64,000 nucleotides of DNA from Legionella maceachernii (lineage in GTDB: Bacteria > Pseudomonadota > Gammaproteobacteria > Legionellales > Legionellaceae), in the NCBI RefSeq assembly GCF_900167045.1, contig NZ_FUXJ01000009.1:62001-126000 (forward strand). The letters run 5' to 3'. Positions 1 through 9,600 of the stretch are shown here, in pieces. Every line of letters starts with the position of its first letter. The first letter of the stretch is position 1. The position numbers and the translations under genes are program-made. The notes under the pieces are model-generated. The model was given only the letters and a program-made list of their open reading frames with translations. It searched no databases and was not told the DNA's origin.

Positions 1-3000
1 GCATTTGCGAATGCTGTACTCCCCAGTGCCTATGATCGCGAAGAGCTTTATCAATATGATTCCGATAATCGGTTGATCGAAAAAACGCAAAAGCCAATCT
101 GCACCTACAACGCTTCGACGAATCATTACGATACCCTAAGACCTACCACACGGACTACCTATAATGCGTTTGGTGAAGCCATCAAGGTTGCTGTTAAGCG
201 CAATGAAACTGATTGGGCAACGACCCGTTACTACTACGATAAAGATGGCTTAAAGCAGGCCTGTTTGGATGCAGAGCAATATTTAACCACTTACACGTAC
301 AATAATTTGGGGGAGTTAACTGACGAAATTCAGTACGCGAACCGAGCCACTTCCTGGGATGAAACGCATGTGCCCCCTCCCGGGATGAGCGCTAAAGATC
401 GACATACCGTCTTTACCTATGATGCATTGGGGCAATTAACCAGCAAAACATTAAAACAGGTCAGTTATCAGCGTCTTATTAATGGGAGCAATCGCTATGA
501 AACGCTCGTTACCGATGTAACGACTAAATATACTTATGACGCATCGGGAAATTTGACGTCTATCACTGACGCCTTAGGGTATACCGCATATTGTTACTAC
601 AATGCTCTAAATCAGCTAATCGCTAAAGTAGGCCCTACAACTTCAAAAGGTCGGGCTGCAACAAGTTATCATTATGATGCGTTAGGACAGCTTATTGAAG
701 TCACGCGTTTTGCACAGGGGGCTCAGTCTGCTGATGAAAATCACTATGTATTAAACGGCCATTCAGAAGAAGACGTCACAACTCATGCAATTTACGACAG
801 CCAAGGCAGATTACTTGCAGAAATTGATGGTTTAAATCATGCCATCCAATACAGCTATGATGCGAACGGCCAAAGAGTACGAAGTTGGCAATTAATCTCT
901 CAAGTTGATGGTTCGCAACGCTTAATTGATAAACGCTACACTTACGATACAGAAGGGCATTTATTACAAACCGCAACTTATAAAAATGATGGTCAGTTGA
1001 TGACAGAGGATGCTGTTTATAATGCTTTCGGCGAAATGACCAGCAAGGGAATTAACGGCAATCTAACTACCCACATCGAGTATGACAATTTAGGACGAGT
1101 TCGGCGCTCGAACACTCAAGGGTTTTATCAGCTTTATGTTTACGACTTAATCGATCATGTCACTCAAATAGTGACTTCTACCAATGCCTATTCTGAAGTT
1201 TATGATAAGTATGGTGTAGATTTATCCAGCGAGCGATTCAACGTGACTGAAAGCTTTGATAAAGATCAATGGCATTTTAATTTGCAACGGCAAAATAATA
1301 CCTATGATGGACTTGGTCGTATCTTAAGTCAGCGTAAAGAATTCACGGTTCGGGCAGAAATAGAGGGACAAAAGGACCATTTAGAAACCGTACAGCAGTC
1401 CCAACAAGTTGATCGTTGGGGCAATATCATATCCCACCTCAATGCGCGGGGATTTGAAACACGTTATGAGTACAACGCTTTTGATCAGGTGATTCAACAA
1501 GAACTTCCAGAAACAGTTGCTTTTGATGAAAAGATGGTAGCGCATACCCTGAAGCCTACGCTTTATTATGCTTATGATGCATTAGGTCGCGCCATTGCAA
1601 TGACTGATGCTAATGGGCATACCGTAGCAAAAATTTTAGATGCTGAAGGACGTATACGGACTGAAATTGATGCTAAAGGTAAGATGCGATTTAAAAACTA
1701 CGACCTATTTGGGCAATTAGTCACTCTTCAAAATGAGTTAGGTGGTTTAACGACCTATACCTACGATAAAGCCAATCACTTAGCCAGCGTCACTTCTGCC
1801 AAAGATAAACAAACCTACGTGTATGACGAAGCAGGGGAGTTAATTGCTCAATACAATGCACTGGGGCAGTCCCTGTTATTTTGGTATGACAATCTAAATC
1901 ACCAAATTGCCAAAAAAGATGTTGGTGATCGTATGACTTACGCAAAATATGATGATGCTGGACATAAAACGTTTGAACAAAACGCCAATAATCATAGTCA
2001 ATTCTGGGATTACGATGCGGATGGGCGTTTGAAATCACATACCGATTTAGGTGGGCACACGACCTTCTACCAATACAATAAGAACGGGCTTTTATTGGAA
2101 GAAACTTCAACTACGGGTAAAAACATAAGCTACTATTATCGAGGGAACGGTGAGCTCTTATCCTATACGGATAACGCCTGTAGTGAAACGGTCTCGTACT
2201 CTTACGATGCTGACGGCAATGTCATTTCTAAAACGGCAGCACGCACTGCCGAGAGATCAGATGGTTGGTTACGAGAAACAGATAGCTATAGTTATGATGC
2301 GTTAGGACGGCTGATTGCAGTAAGACGTCGCCATCCGAACGACACCGATAATCGGTTCCCCGAGAAAGACCACGCATTGCTCAACGTTGATTATCATTAT
2401 GATGCCGTAGGAAATATTCGCCATACTTCCGTGGAAGCTAATTACACAGGTTACCAAAAAGTGAGGCGAGATGATTTTTATACTTATGACGCCAATAATC
2501 GTATGCTGATTAATAAAGGTGCCTTCATTAATGGAGCCATTATTGTTGGTGACGCGCAAAGCGCTTACCTTGATTATGATGAGGCAGGTAATGTCAAAAG
2601 TGCATTGAAATTTGAAAACGGGGCATTGCAACAATACAGTTATAAATACAATAACTGGAATCAATTAGAGTCGATTAGTAAAAATAATGGCCTGTTAAAG
2701 GCGATTCATTATGATGCGATTGGTCGAGTTGATGAAGAGCGCTTATATGACGTGTTCGGCCATGCTGCAAGCATTACTCGAATGATTTATGACAAAGATC
2801 TACTCAAATACCAAACCACAAGTACTATTTTTGCAGGCGCTTGGCTGGAAACGGATAAGAATGTTTATTCCTACGATGCGGTGGGTAATTTAGAGGACAG
2901 CGCGAATCAGTTTTTCCAAAATGGCGTGTGGTATCAACGCTATCATCATTATACCTATGAACATTGGGATAGCTATATGCAATCGATGGATATAGCCTCC

Positions 3001-5517
3001 TTATCCATTAATAATGGTCCGTTCAGCCAGGGTTTAAGCGTGCGTCATTATGATGTGAACGGCCAACTTTTTAACGCGGTTGATATGCCGATAGCAGGAA
3101 CCGGCACGCCCAGTAATATGGATTACAAAATCAGTACGCTTGATGGAATACGCGGGAGAAAAGATGGCAATGGACAAACGAACTATTTGACGGTGGCCGG
3201 CAAAACCATTGGTGATTTGCGCTTAGAGAATGATGGGACCCAGTACTTGAATGTTTATGGGGGATTTAGTCCAACCGGTAGCCAACGAACAGGTTCAGTT
3301 GCTGGTTATTTTGAAGATTTTGCTCCTGCCATCACAAACAGTACTGCTGATTTTTTACAAAGGGAAGCCTTAAGCCTTCCGAATGATGATGTCATGGCAA
3401 ATACGCCTCAAGAAAATATAGGCACTTATATTGTTCAGGCAGGAGATAATATAGAGAGTATTGCGCTTCACATTTACGGTGATAGTAGCCTATGGTATCT
3501 CATCGCGGATGCGAATGGGCTTACCGACAAAGTAGGAGGACTTCATAATGGCCAGCGACTGATCATTCCGCCCGTTGCGATAAGGCAACATTTAAACAAT
3601 ACGACTCATCGTGTCATAAGTAGTGCTGAGTTAATTGGTGACACATCCCCGACTGTTTCCATGCCTACATTGCCCGCCACGTCACCATTGACGCCCCATC
3701 GAAAATCGCATTCCTTATTTAAAAAAATCGCAGTTGCGGCAGTTACAGTGATTGCCACAGTATTGGCGGCAGCTGCATTTGCAACGCTAGCAGGAGCAAT
3801 AGGAGCGAGCTTAAGCGGAGGTTTAAGAGGTCTCTTGCATTTAGGTATAAAAGCATTGACGGGACAGGCCATGGGAATGGCCGGCTCACTAGCTACAGGA
3901 TTTGCAGCAGGGGTTGCCGGCAGTCTTGCAGGGCAGGGCTTAGCTAATGCGCTTGGTTTACAAAAAGGATTCAATTTAAAGGGCTCATTGGTTACAGGAC
4001 TATCCACCGCGGCATCCGCAGGTTTATTGAATGGCTTGAGTTCGAGCGAGGCCTTCACAAGCCTACTTGGCAAATTTGACAAACTGTCGCCTTCAGGATT
4101 TAGCTTGTCCCAAGCAGCGCAGATGATGGGAGAAGATGCAGTAAGCCAAGGCGTAAGTTTAGCCTTACAAAATCATCAACATTTTAGTTGGACAGAATTA
4201 GGCGCAAAAGGGGCACTCGGAGGCATTGCAGGGAGTAAGCAAGGAGAAAAATTCAATGAATCGCTCAATAGAAATCTCGGTGAAGGCCTAAGCAGTGTCA
4301 TTCATTCTGAGCTAAGCGCCCTGGCAACAGGCGGATTACAAAGTGCAATCAATGGCGGTGGTTTTAATGCTGCTCAAGTGCTGAGGGAGAACTTAGGTTC
4401 TGCGATTGGCAGCGGAATTATTCAATCCCAAATCGCTAAAACCCCAGAGCAGCCCTCTCTAGTTCCCATTGAAATCGAGGCAGGGGAATACTGCCCCATT
4501 CCGCAAGCCCAGGAAGAAACATTAACCCCAATCCAAGAGACCAATCGTCAATTGTACGAATCCATGAATGAAAACACGAATGAAGTGTGGAACGATTACG
4601 GCGACACGTTGTTGGTAGAGGGGAAATTAGAAAGCGCAAACACTGAGAGCAATTTATCAATGGGTTTAACAACTTTTGTAAAAGATTCTGTAGTAAATTG
4701 GACAAAGGGATTAGGCGCTACAATATGGGAAAAAGGAAAAATAGGAAATAGACTGACAGGTGCTATGCAAGCAGGAGAAGGGGCAATAGAAATGACAAGC
4801 GCGATAGCCCTAGAAAACAGCACATTAGGCCTATCAACTCCTCTGAGCTATCTTTTGGGCATTCACGCTGCAGATAAATTAGCCACAGGTTTTAGAACGC
4901 TAGCCACAGGAGAACTCACCCCAACCCAAACACTAACCGCTTTAGGAAAAACCAAGCTCTCAGAGCAAAACATTACTCTCACCGAGGATATTTTCTCAAT
5001 GGGTACGGTTGTAGGTGGCGCAAAAAGAATCGCGTTGAAGATTGGAAAGTATGGTGAGGATAGTTATTATAATTTTAAAAATACACCGCTCTTAAATCGT
5101 TATACAAAGAGTGTCGAATTCAGAAGTATAGTAGGAACCGGAGCACTTGGCGGGCTTTCAGGAGCTTATGGAGCTTTTGCTTCTGGGGGGAATAAATATG
5201 ATGTTGGGGTTGGGGCTTTGGCGGGAACGAGTATTTCATTAGGGGCAGGAATAAAATACTTTAGAATGGTTTTGGGTAATCCTTTTGTGGCTTCAGGCCT
5301 ATCAAATATCATTGGCCAATATGCTACCCATCTACGAGACCCCGTTAATAATAATTACAGCTTAGTTTCTTTAAGTTTTGTATTATTGGGAACTGGAGTT
5401 TCGAGTGCGATTAGTAAGCCAATAAATGTAAGAGTTACAAAAGCAATAATTGATTCAATGTTTAATGGATTTTTTAGTGGTATGGGCAGTGATTTAGGCA
5501 AAAAAACAGGATGGTAG
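1..5517 (+). CDS. RHS/YD-repeat protein with LysM domain and toxin-like C-terminus (5' end outside window)
   Basis: The reading frame is open from base 1, and codons before the first possible start (TTG at 73) already encode YD-repeat sequence, so the true start lies upstream. Numbering from 73, residues 1 to about 1080 are dense YD/RHS repeats (YDALGQL, YDANNR and similar), which in known family members form a large beta-cage shell. A LysM domain follows at about 1117-1166 (IVQAGDNIESIALHIYGD), a peptidoglycan-binding fold. Next come Ala/Gly-rich, strongly hydrophobic stretches (about 1215-1480), then a distinct C-terminal part (about 1510-1814) with further Gly-rich hydrophobic segments. 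This resembles polymorphic toxins in which the repeats carry a variable C-terminal effector. No RHS core cleavage motif or known toxin domain was recognised. The stop lies inside the next gene, suggesting a toxin/immunity arrangement. Family assignment is secure; toxicity is inferred. Confidence 0.85.
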   Translation, partial: AFANAVLPSAYDREELYQYDSDNRLIEKTQKPICTYNASTNHYDTLRPTTRTTYNAFGEAIKVAVKRNETDWATTRYYYDKDGLKQACLDAEQYLTTYTYNNLGELTDEIQYANRATSWDETHVPPPGMSAKDRHTVFTYDALGQLTSKTLKQVSYQRLINGSNRYETLVTDVTTKYTYDASGNLTSITDALGYTAYCYYNALNQLIAKVGPTTSKGRAATSYHYDALGQLIEVTRFAQGAQSADENHYVLNGHSEEDVTTHAIYDSQGRLLAEIDGLNHAIQYSYDANGQRVRSWQLISQVDGSQRLIDKRYTYDTEGHLLQTATYKNDGQLMTEDAVYNAFGEMTSKGINGNLTTHIEYDNLGRVRRSNTQGFYQLYVYDLIDHVTQIVTSTNAYSEVYDKYGVDLSSERFNVTESFDKDQWHFNLQRQNNTYDGLGRILSQRKEFTVRAEIEGQKDHLETVQQSQQVDRWGNIISHLNARGFETRYEYNAFDQVIQQELPETVAFDEKMVAHTLKPTLYYAYDALGRAIAMTDANGHTVAKILDAEGRIRTEIDAKGKMRFKNYDLFGQLVTLQNELGGLTTYTYDKANHLASVTSAKDKQTYVYDEAGELIAQYNALGQSLLFWYDNLNHQIAKKDVGDRMTYAKYDDAGHKTFEQNANNHSQFWDYDADGRLKSHTDLGGHTTFYQYNKNGLLLEETSTTGKNISYYYRGNGELLSYTDNACSETVSYSYDADGNVISKTAARTAERSDGWLRETDSYSYDALGRLIAVRRRHPNDTDNRFPEKDHALLNVDYHYDAVGNIRHTSVEANYTGYQKVRRDDFYTYDANNRMLINKGAFINGAIIVGDAQSAYLDYDEAGNVKSALKFENGALQQYSYKYNNWNQLESISKNNGLLKAIHYDAIGRVDEERLYDVFGHAASITRMIYDKDLLKYQTTSTIFAGAWLETDKNVYSYDAVGNLEDSANQFFQNGVWYQRYHHYTYEHWDSYMQSMDIASLSINNGPFSQGLSVRHYDVNGQLFNAVDMPIAGTGTPSNMDYKISTLDGIRGRKDGNGQTNYLTVAGKTIGDLRLENDGTQYLNVYGGFSPTGSQRTGSVAGYFEDFAPAITNSTADFLQREALSLPNDDVMANTPQENIGTYIVQAGDNIESIALHIYGDSSLWYLIADANGLTDKVGGLHNGQRLIIPPVAIRQHLNNTTHRVISSAELIGDTSPTVSMPTLPATSPLTPHRKSHSLFKKIAVAAVTVIATVLAAAAFATLAGAIGASLSGGLRGLLHLGIKALTGQAMGMAGSLATGFAAGVAGSLAGQGLANALGLQKGFNLKGSLVTGLSTAASAGLLNGLSSSEAFTSLLGKFDKLSPSGFSLSQAAQMMGEDAVSQGVSLALQNHQHFSWTELGAKGALGGIAGSKQGEKFNESLNRNLGEGLSSVIHSELSALATGGLQSAINGGGFNAAQVLRENLGSAIGSGIIQSQIAKTPEQPSLVPIEIEAGEYCPIPQAQEETLTPIQETNRQLYESMNENTNEVWNDYGDTLLVEGKLESANTESNLSMGLTTFVKDSVVNWTKGLGATIWEKGKIGNRLTGAMQAGEGAIEMTSAIALENSTLGLSTPLSYLLGIHAADKLATGFRTLATGELTPTQTLTALGKTKLSEQNITLTEDIFSMGTVVGGAKRIALKIGKYGEDSYYNFKNTPLLNRYTKSVEFRSIVGTGALGGLSGAYGAFASGGNKYDVGVGALAGTSISLGAGIKYFRMVLGNPFVASGLSNIIGQYATHLRDPVNNNYSLVSLSFVLLGTGVSSAISKPINVRVTKAIIDSMFNGFFSGMGSDLGKKTGW

Positions 5518-6005
5518 ATATGATTTGGAATGATACTTATTTAAGCCAAAGGCCAGGTATACCTAAGTGGCTATGTTGTATTGCATCTTGTATCAATTTT
5601 GTTATGGCTTATTTCACAATTGATAGCGCTATGACAGAAACTGGGTTAATGAATAAAACAATACCTACTCTACTCTCATTTTTTTTAATTTATTATGGCT
5701 TAAGTGGTGTTTTAGCGATTTTAAAAGGTGATGTATACGTTGAGAAGATAGAAAAAGAAGGAGATGTTTTTATCTTAACCAATGGGTTCCACAAACAAGC
5801 CAAGTTCACTGCCTCTGAGGTGCTTTCAGTAGAAAGCTCAAAATCCTCTATCGCAGAAAAATTTTTTACTGGATTTGCTAAGCATATTCCCGGATTAGAC
5901 TTAATTTTAAAAGACGGAAGCAAATATTATATTACCTCAGATATGGAAAATATTGACACATTAAAAGCGCATTTACTTGGAAAAGTGGAAGGCGCATACA
6001 AATAA
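5511..6005 (+). CDS. Small two-helix membrane protein, candidate immunity partner of the RHS protein
   Basis: This 164-residue protein starts at the ATG overlapping the RHS stop codon (ATGGTAG); an in-frame ATG at 5520 is an alternative. Two hydrophobic segments lie near residues 20-40 and 50-68. A soluble C-terminal half follows (about 72-160) with alternating strand-like stretches reminiscent of a small PH-like or YcxB-like domain, but I do not recognise a family with certainty. A short overlapping gene directly after an RHS/CDI-type toxin gene is the usual position of an immunity gene. The membrane helices would suit protection against a toxin acting at the inner membrane. That role is inferred from position only. 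Confidence 0.6.
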   Translation: MVDMIWNDTYLSQRPGIPKWLCCIASCINFVMAYFTIDSAMTETGLMNKTIPTLLSFFLIYYGLSGVLAILKGDVYVEKIEKEGDVFILTNGFHKQAKFTASEVLSVESSKSSIAEKFFTGFAKHIPGLDLILKDGSKYYITSDMENIDTLKAHLLGKVEGAYK

Positions 6006-6634
6006 ATGTAGAGATAAATAAGTTTTACACATAATTTAAAATGGTGTGCGTCAATTATTCTTGAATATAAAAGGATGATATAATATGCACACGAATTTAA
6101 CTCTTCCCGCATAATAACGCCATTTTATCTAGGAAGGTACTCAAAATTCCATTATCCAGCTAATCCAACAATTAATTGTACATTTTATTACAGCTCAAAG
6201 TTATAATTCATGTGCTTTCAGTTCTGTGGAGAGTCGCTAAACAAAATCTTAATGGCGAGTAAAGCAGTGTAATTCATTGCAACAGGTAGGTTATGAAGTG
6301 CACTCAATGGCAGCAGTGTTTATGCGCGCTCATGTTCAAATTAACAGTAATCAACCATTCCATATAGCTCAGAACAAATTGATAACTGGGACTTATTAAT
6401 GGGGAAAAATTTAATTCAGGAACCAAGGAGAGAGGGCTCAGGGCCTCTTCAACTAATGGCCAATTTCTTTTAGCCTTCTTGCAGCCCTAGTTTCCTAAAA
6501 GATTTGAGTTCACCCATATCTATTGCATCATAATTTAGATGTTAGCGAAGCATATTGTTTTTAACTTGAACACTCTCTTACAAATGCTTAAAATAATATG
6601 ATTTACTAAATAAATGGATAACGGATTTTGGTAG
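6006..6634. other. Long intergenic region, no intact gene
   Basis: This A+T-rich stretch of about 630 bases separates the RHS pair from the NRPS gene. One plus-strand frame is open from about 6254 to 6395, but it has no convincing start or ribosome site and no recognised motif, so it may be the decayed tail of a lost gene. Tails or orphan immunity genes behind RHS loci often decay in this way. The only clear signal is the sigma-70-like promoter near the right end. Confidence 0.4.
6566..6594 (+). promoter_or_regulatory. Sigma-70-like promoter for the NRPS/kinase operon
   Basis: TTGAAC at 6566-6571 and TAAAAT at 6589-6594 are separated by exactly 17 bases. Transcription would start near 6601, leaving a leader of about 34 bases before the ATG at 6635. 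The match to consensus is good but was found by eye. Confidence 0.55.
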
Positions 6635-9600
6635 ATGAAAAAGAAACGATTGAGTTGCTTTATTGTTGGTGATGACAATATAACATTGCAGTGTGCAACC
6701 ATAATCTTAGCCGGTAATCACGAGTTACTCGGTCTTGTATCGCGTTCTGAAAAAATAAAAGAATGGTGTGCTACAAATCACATTCCTTATATCCGCACTA
6801 TTCAAGAGTTTGAGCGTCATTATGTGAATAGAAAGTTTGATTTTTTATTCAGTATCGTCAACAGTCAAATTCTTTCTCCAAAGGTAATGAATCTACCTCG
6901 TTATTATGCAATTAACTATCACAACTCTCCTTTACCTAAATACGCGGGCTTGTATGCCACTACTTGGGCAATCCTTAATGGTGAGTCGCATCATGCAATT
7001 ACTTGGCATGTGATGAATGAGGAGGTTGATGCGGGTGATATTTTAAAACAGCGTTTTTTCCCAATTAATGAGCAAGATACAGCTCTTAGTTTAAATCTCA
7101 AATGTTATGAAGAAGCGGTGGATTCTTTTAGAGAATTAATTGATGAACTTTCTGCAAATTGGATAACCCCTATAAAACAGGATTTGTCACTACGTACCTA
7201 TTATGGTTTACGAGATAAACCGGCTAATTTTGGTTTTGTTTCTTGGGATCAACCCTCCGACGATATTGATCGATTTTGCAGAGCATTCACTTTTGGAAAT
7301 TATCGTAATGAATTAGTTATTCCCAAAATCATACTTCGAGACCAAATTTTTCACTTAAATGCTCATAAAACATTAACCACATCATCTGCTGCTCCACCCG
7401 GACAACTTGTTGCTATTTCAGATCAATTTTTACAAATCGCTACTGCAACATTTGATATAGCCATACTTGAATTAACGGATTTAAAGGGAAAAATATATCC
7501 AATTAAGGACTTAATTCGAGCATTAGAACTTAATACAACTTTATCTCTTGAGCGCCTAGAAATTAAGTTTGCCGAAAAATTAGTTCATTTTGATCTAGCA
7601 AGAAACCCTAAGATTGAGCAATTTTGGGTTAAAGAATTTTTAAAATGCTCCAAAGAAAAAGTCTCATTTTTGTCAAATTTAATTCATTTGGAAAAAAATA
7701 AAAAAATATTATCTCCTAAAGTAAAGATAATTCCGAATCATTTTCTGCGAAAAATCCAGAATAATTTTGATTGCTATTCATTAAAAAACATTCTATCAAC
7801 CGCCATTTTAATTTATTTATATCGTTTAAATAACTACAAAAATTTATCGGTTGACTTCAGTCGCAAAGAAACGAGAAGTCAGCTTTTTGAATTTAAAAAT
7901 TTATTTTCGGACTATGTCCCGTTGACAACACATTTTAACAGGCAATTATTATTCGTCGAAGCATTATCCCTTGTGTCAGATGAATACGTGCGATTGGCGA
8001 AACAAGGGACTTACGCTAAAGACATTTTTATTCGCTATCCAGAATTGAAAAATCAAGTGGATACGATTGACATTAGTTTCACTTTCGTGGATAGAAAGGA
8101 AGAAATCCCCTTAAAACACAATAAGAAACTAAATATTTATATTTCAAACGACGGCTCTTGGTTTTATGTTCATAATACTACGAATTCCAACTCATTCCCT
8201 CAGTCTTATGGATTTTTAAGAAATATCTATGACCATATCTTGACTCTATTGAGCGACATCCTCTTTAATCCCGCCAAAAAGCTCTATGAGCTTTCAATAT
8301 TGGGGAAAAAGGAACGACATAAATTACTTGTAGCTTGGAATAATACTTACCGGAAGTATGATAAAACGAAGTTTCTCCATCAATATTTTGAAGATCAAGC
8401 TGTTTTACAACCCAACAATATTGCTGCGGTTTTTGAAGGTCAATCAATAAGCTACCAACAACTCAATCATCGAGCTAATCAATTTGCAAATTACTTAAGA
8501 AATCTTGGGATAAAACCCAATCACTTGATAGGTCTTTCGCTTAATCGCAGCATTGAATTACTTGTTTGTATTTTAGGCACCCTGAAATCGGGGGCTGCTT
8601 ACCTCCCTCTTGATCCTTACTATCCTAAAGAACGAATCAATTACATGCTTAAAGACAGTGGCGCTCATTATTTGGTTTTCGATCAAGAATCGAACAAGCA
8701 TAAACTCAATGAGTTCCAAGGCAAGATAATTACAATTAATTCTTTGGATTTTAATCAGTTTCCGACGGAAAACCTTACTATTCTCAATGCCTCCATCGAT
8801 TTAGCCTATGTTATTTATACTTCTGGAACAACAGGAAAACCCAAAGGAGTTGCTATTTCTCACGGTGCGGCTTGTAACCATATGGTTTGGATGCAAAAAG
8901 AATATAATTTCGATAAGAATGATATCTTTTTACAGAAAACCCCCTTTTCGTTTGATGCATCTGTTTGGGAATTTTTTATGCCTCTTTTTGTCGGTGCTCA
9001 ATTAATTATTGCTTCTCCTGATGCTCATGCGTGTCCTATTAAATTAACTCAATTAATACAGGAAAACAAAGTGAGTGTGCTGCAACTTGTTCCATCGATG
9101 TTAAAAGAATTAATTTCTACCACAGATTTTGCCAAATGCACCTCATTAACACATCTTTTTTGTGGGGGTGAAACTCTCTTAGCAGAAACTATTCATGCGT
9201 TTTTTGACCATCATCCATCAAAAACAAGTCTTCATAATCTGTACGGGCCAACGGAAACTACCATTGATGCGATTTCTGCTACTTGCACTTTAAACGATGC
9301 AAAAAGTCAGGTCAGCCGTATCGGTAAACCCATTATGAATACACAGTTGTATGTATTAGACGAGGAAAAACAGCTGGTTCCTGCAGGTGTAATAGGAGAA
9401 CTTTACATTGGCGGTGATGGATTAGCCCGTGGTTATTTAAACAATCCAGACTATACCGCGGAGAAATTTATACCTAATCCATTTAGCACTATACCAGGAG
9501 ATAGACTGTATAAAACAGGTGATCTCGTTAAATGGCAATCGAATGGCCATATTGAATATCATGGCCGAATGGATTGCCAAGTTAAAATTAGAGGATTTCG

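Noticed and set aside
3606-4082. Minus-strand frame opposite the Ala/Gly-rich RHS part
   Set aside because: Shadow frame caused by biased composition of the plus-strand gene.
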